This document shows positions 34,053 through 35,022 of a stretch of DNA of 35,022 nucleotides, piece by piece. The notes beneath the pieces were generated by a model. It was not told where the DNA came from, ran no database searches, and saw only the letters and a program-made list of their open reading frames with translations. Position 1 is the stretch's first letter. The number at the start of each line of letters is the position of its first letter. The DNA comes from Arthrobacter sp. AQ5-05 (GTDB taxonomy: Bacteria > Actinomycetota > Actinomycetes > Actinomycetales > Micrococcaceae), in assembly GCF_003287975.1 (NCBI RefSeq), contig NZ_QMKQ01000035.1, positions 1 to 35,022 of the forward strand, written 5' to 3'. The position numbers and the translations under genes are program-made.

Positions 34053-35022
<970 letters not shown>

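Overview
The window is GC-rich, densely coded DNA from a high-GC Gram-positive bacterium. An Arthrobacter-like member of the Micrococcaceae fits best. This is inferred from gene content: the SCO1664 / DUF3090 / MSMEG_4193 trio linked to mycothiol in actinobacteria, a DUF4011-type helicase next to guaA, a seven-iron ferredoxin followed by dapC, and many leaderless genes whose start codon lies 6-8 nt after a TANNNT box. No database search was possible, so family names rest on recognised motifs.

Layout. 1-645: the 3' end of an unidentified gene and a frame-broken DUF6176-like remnant. 642-6683: guaA, then a 1275-residue helicase/nuclease-like protein with substituted catalytic residues and a short disordered partner. 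6693-8548 (minus strand): 5-formyltetrahydrofolate cyclo-ligase, an FmdB-type zinc ribbon and a CpaB-like SAF protein. 8722-11784: a RimJ/RimL-type acetyltransferase, a membrane protein and an APH-fold phosphotransferase. 11840-16289: an Lrp/AsnC regulator, a Nudix hydrolase coupled to an orphan OpuAC-like lipoprotein, an AlaA-type aminotransferase and a PPK2 kinase. 16359-22783: xseA-xseB, a membrane protein, ispH, rmuC and ychF. 22784-27525: a looser segment with long gene-poor gaps, holding ytoQ, the mycothiol-linked trio and a broken reductase gene. It ends in a short copy of the ychF 3' end. 27872-31870: a CrtA-like monooxygenase, typA, a small membrane protein and an ArsR regulator. 31975-35022: a stand-alone SH3-like protein, fdxA, dapC and the start of a citrate synthase gene.

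Most genes are housekeeping: GMP synthesis, folate, isoprenoid, DNA repair, ribosome-associated GTPases, lysine/peptidoglycan precursors and TCA entry. Convergent gene pairs are separated by strong hairpins. The less ordinary signals are the degenerate helicase-nuclease, three 52-bp phased repeats in front of fdxA together with an apparent leaderless three-codon ORF in its leader, the ychF-tail repeat bracketing the gene-poor segment, and the absence of mshB and mshC beside genes that usually accompany them. No tRNA, rRNA, CRISPR array, transposase or integrase was seen.
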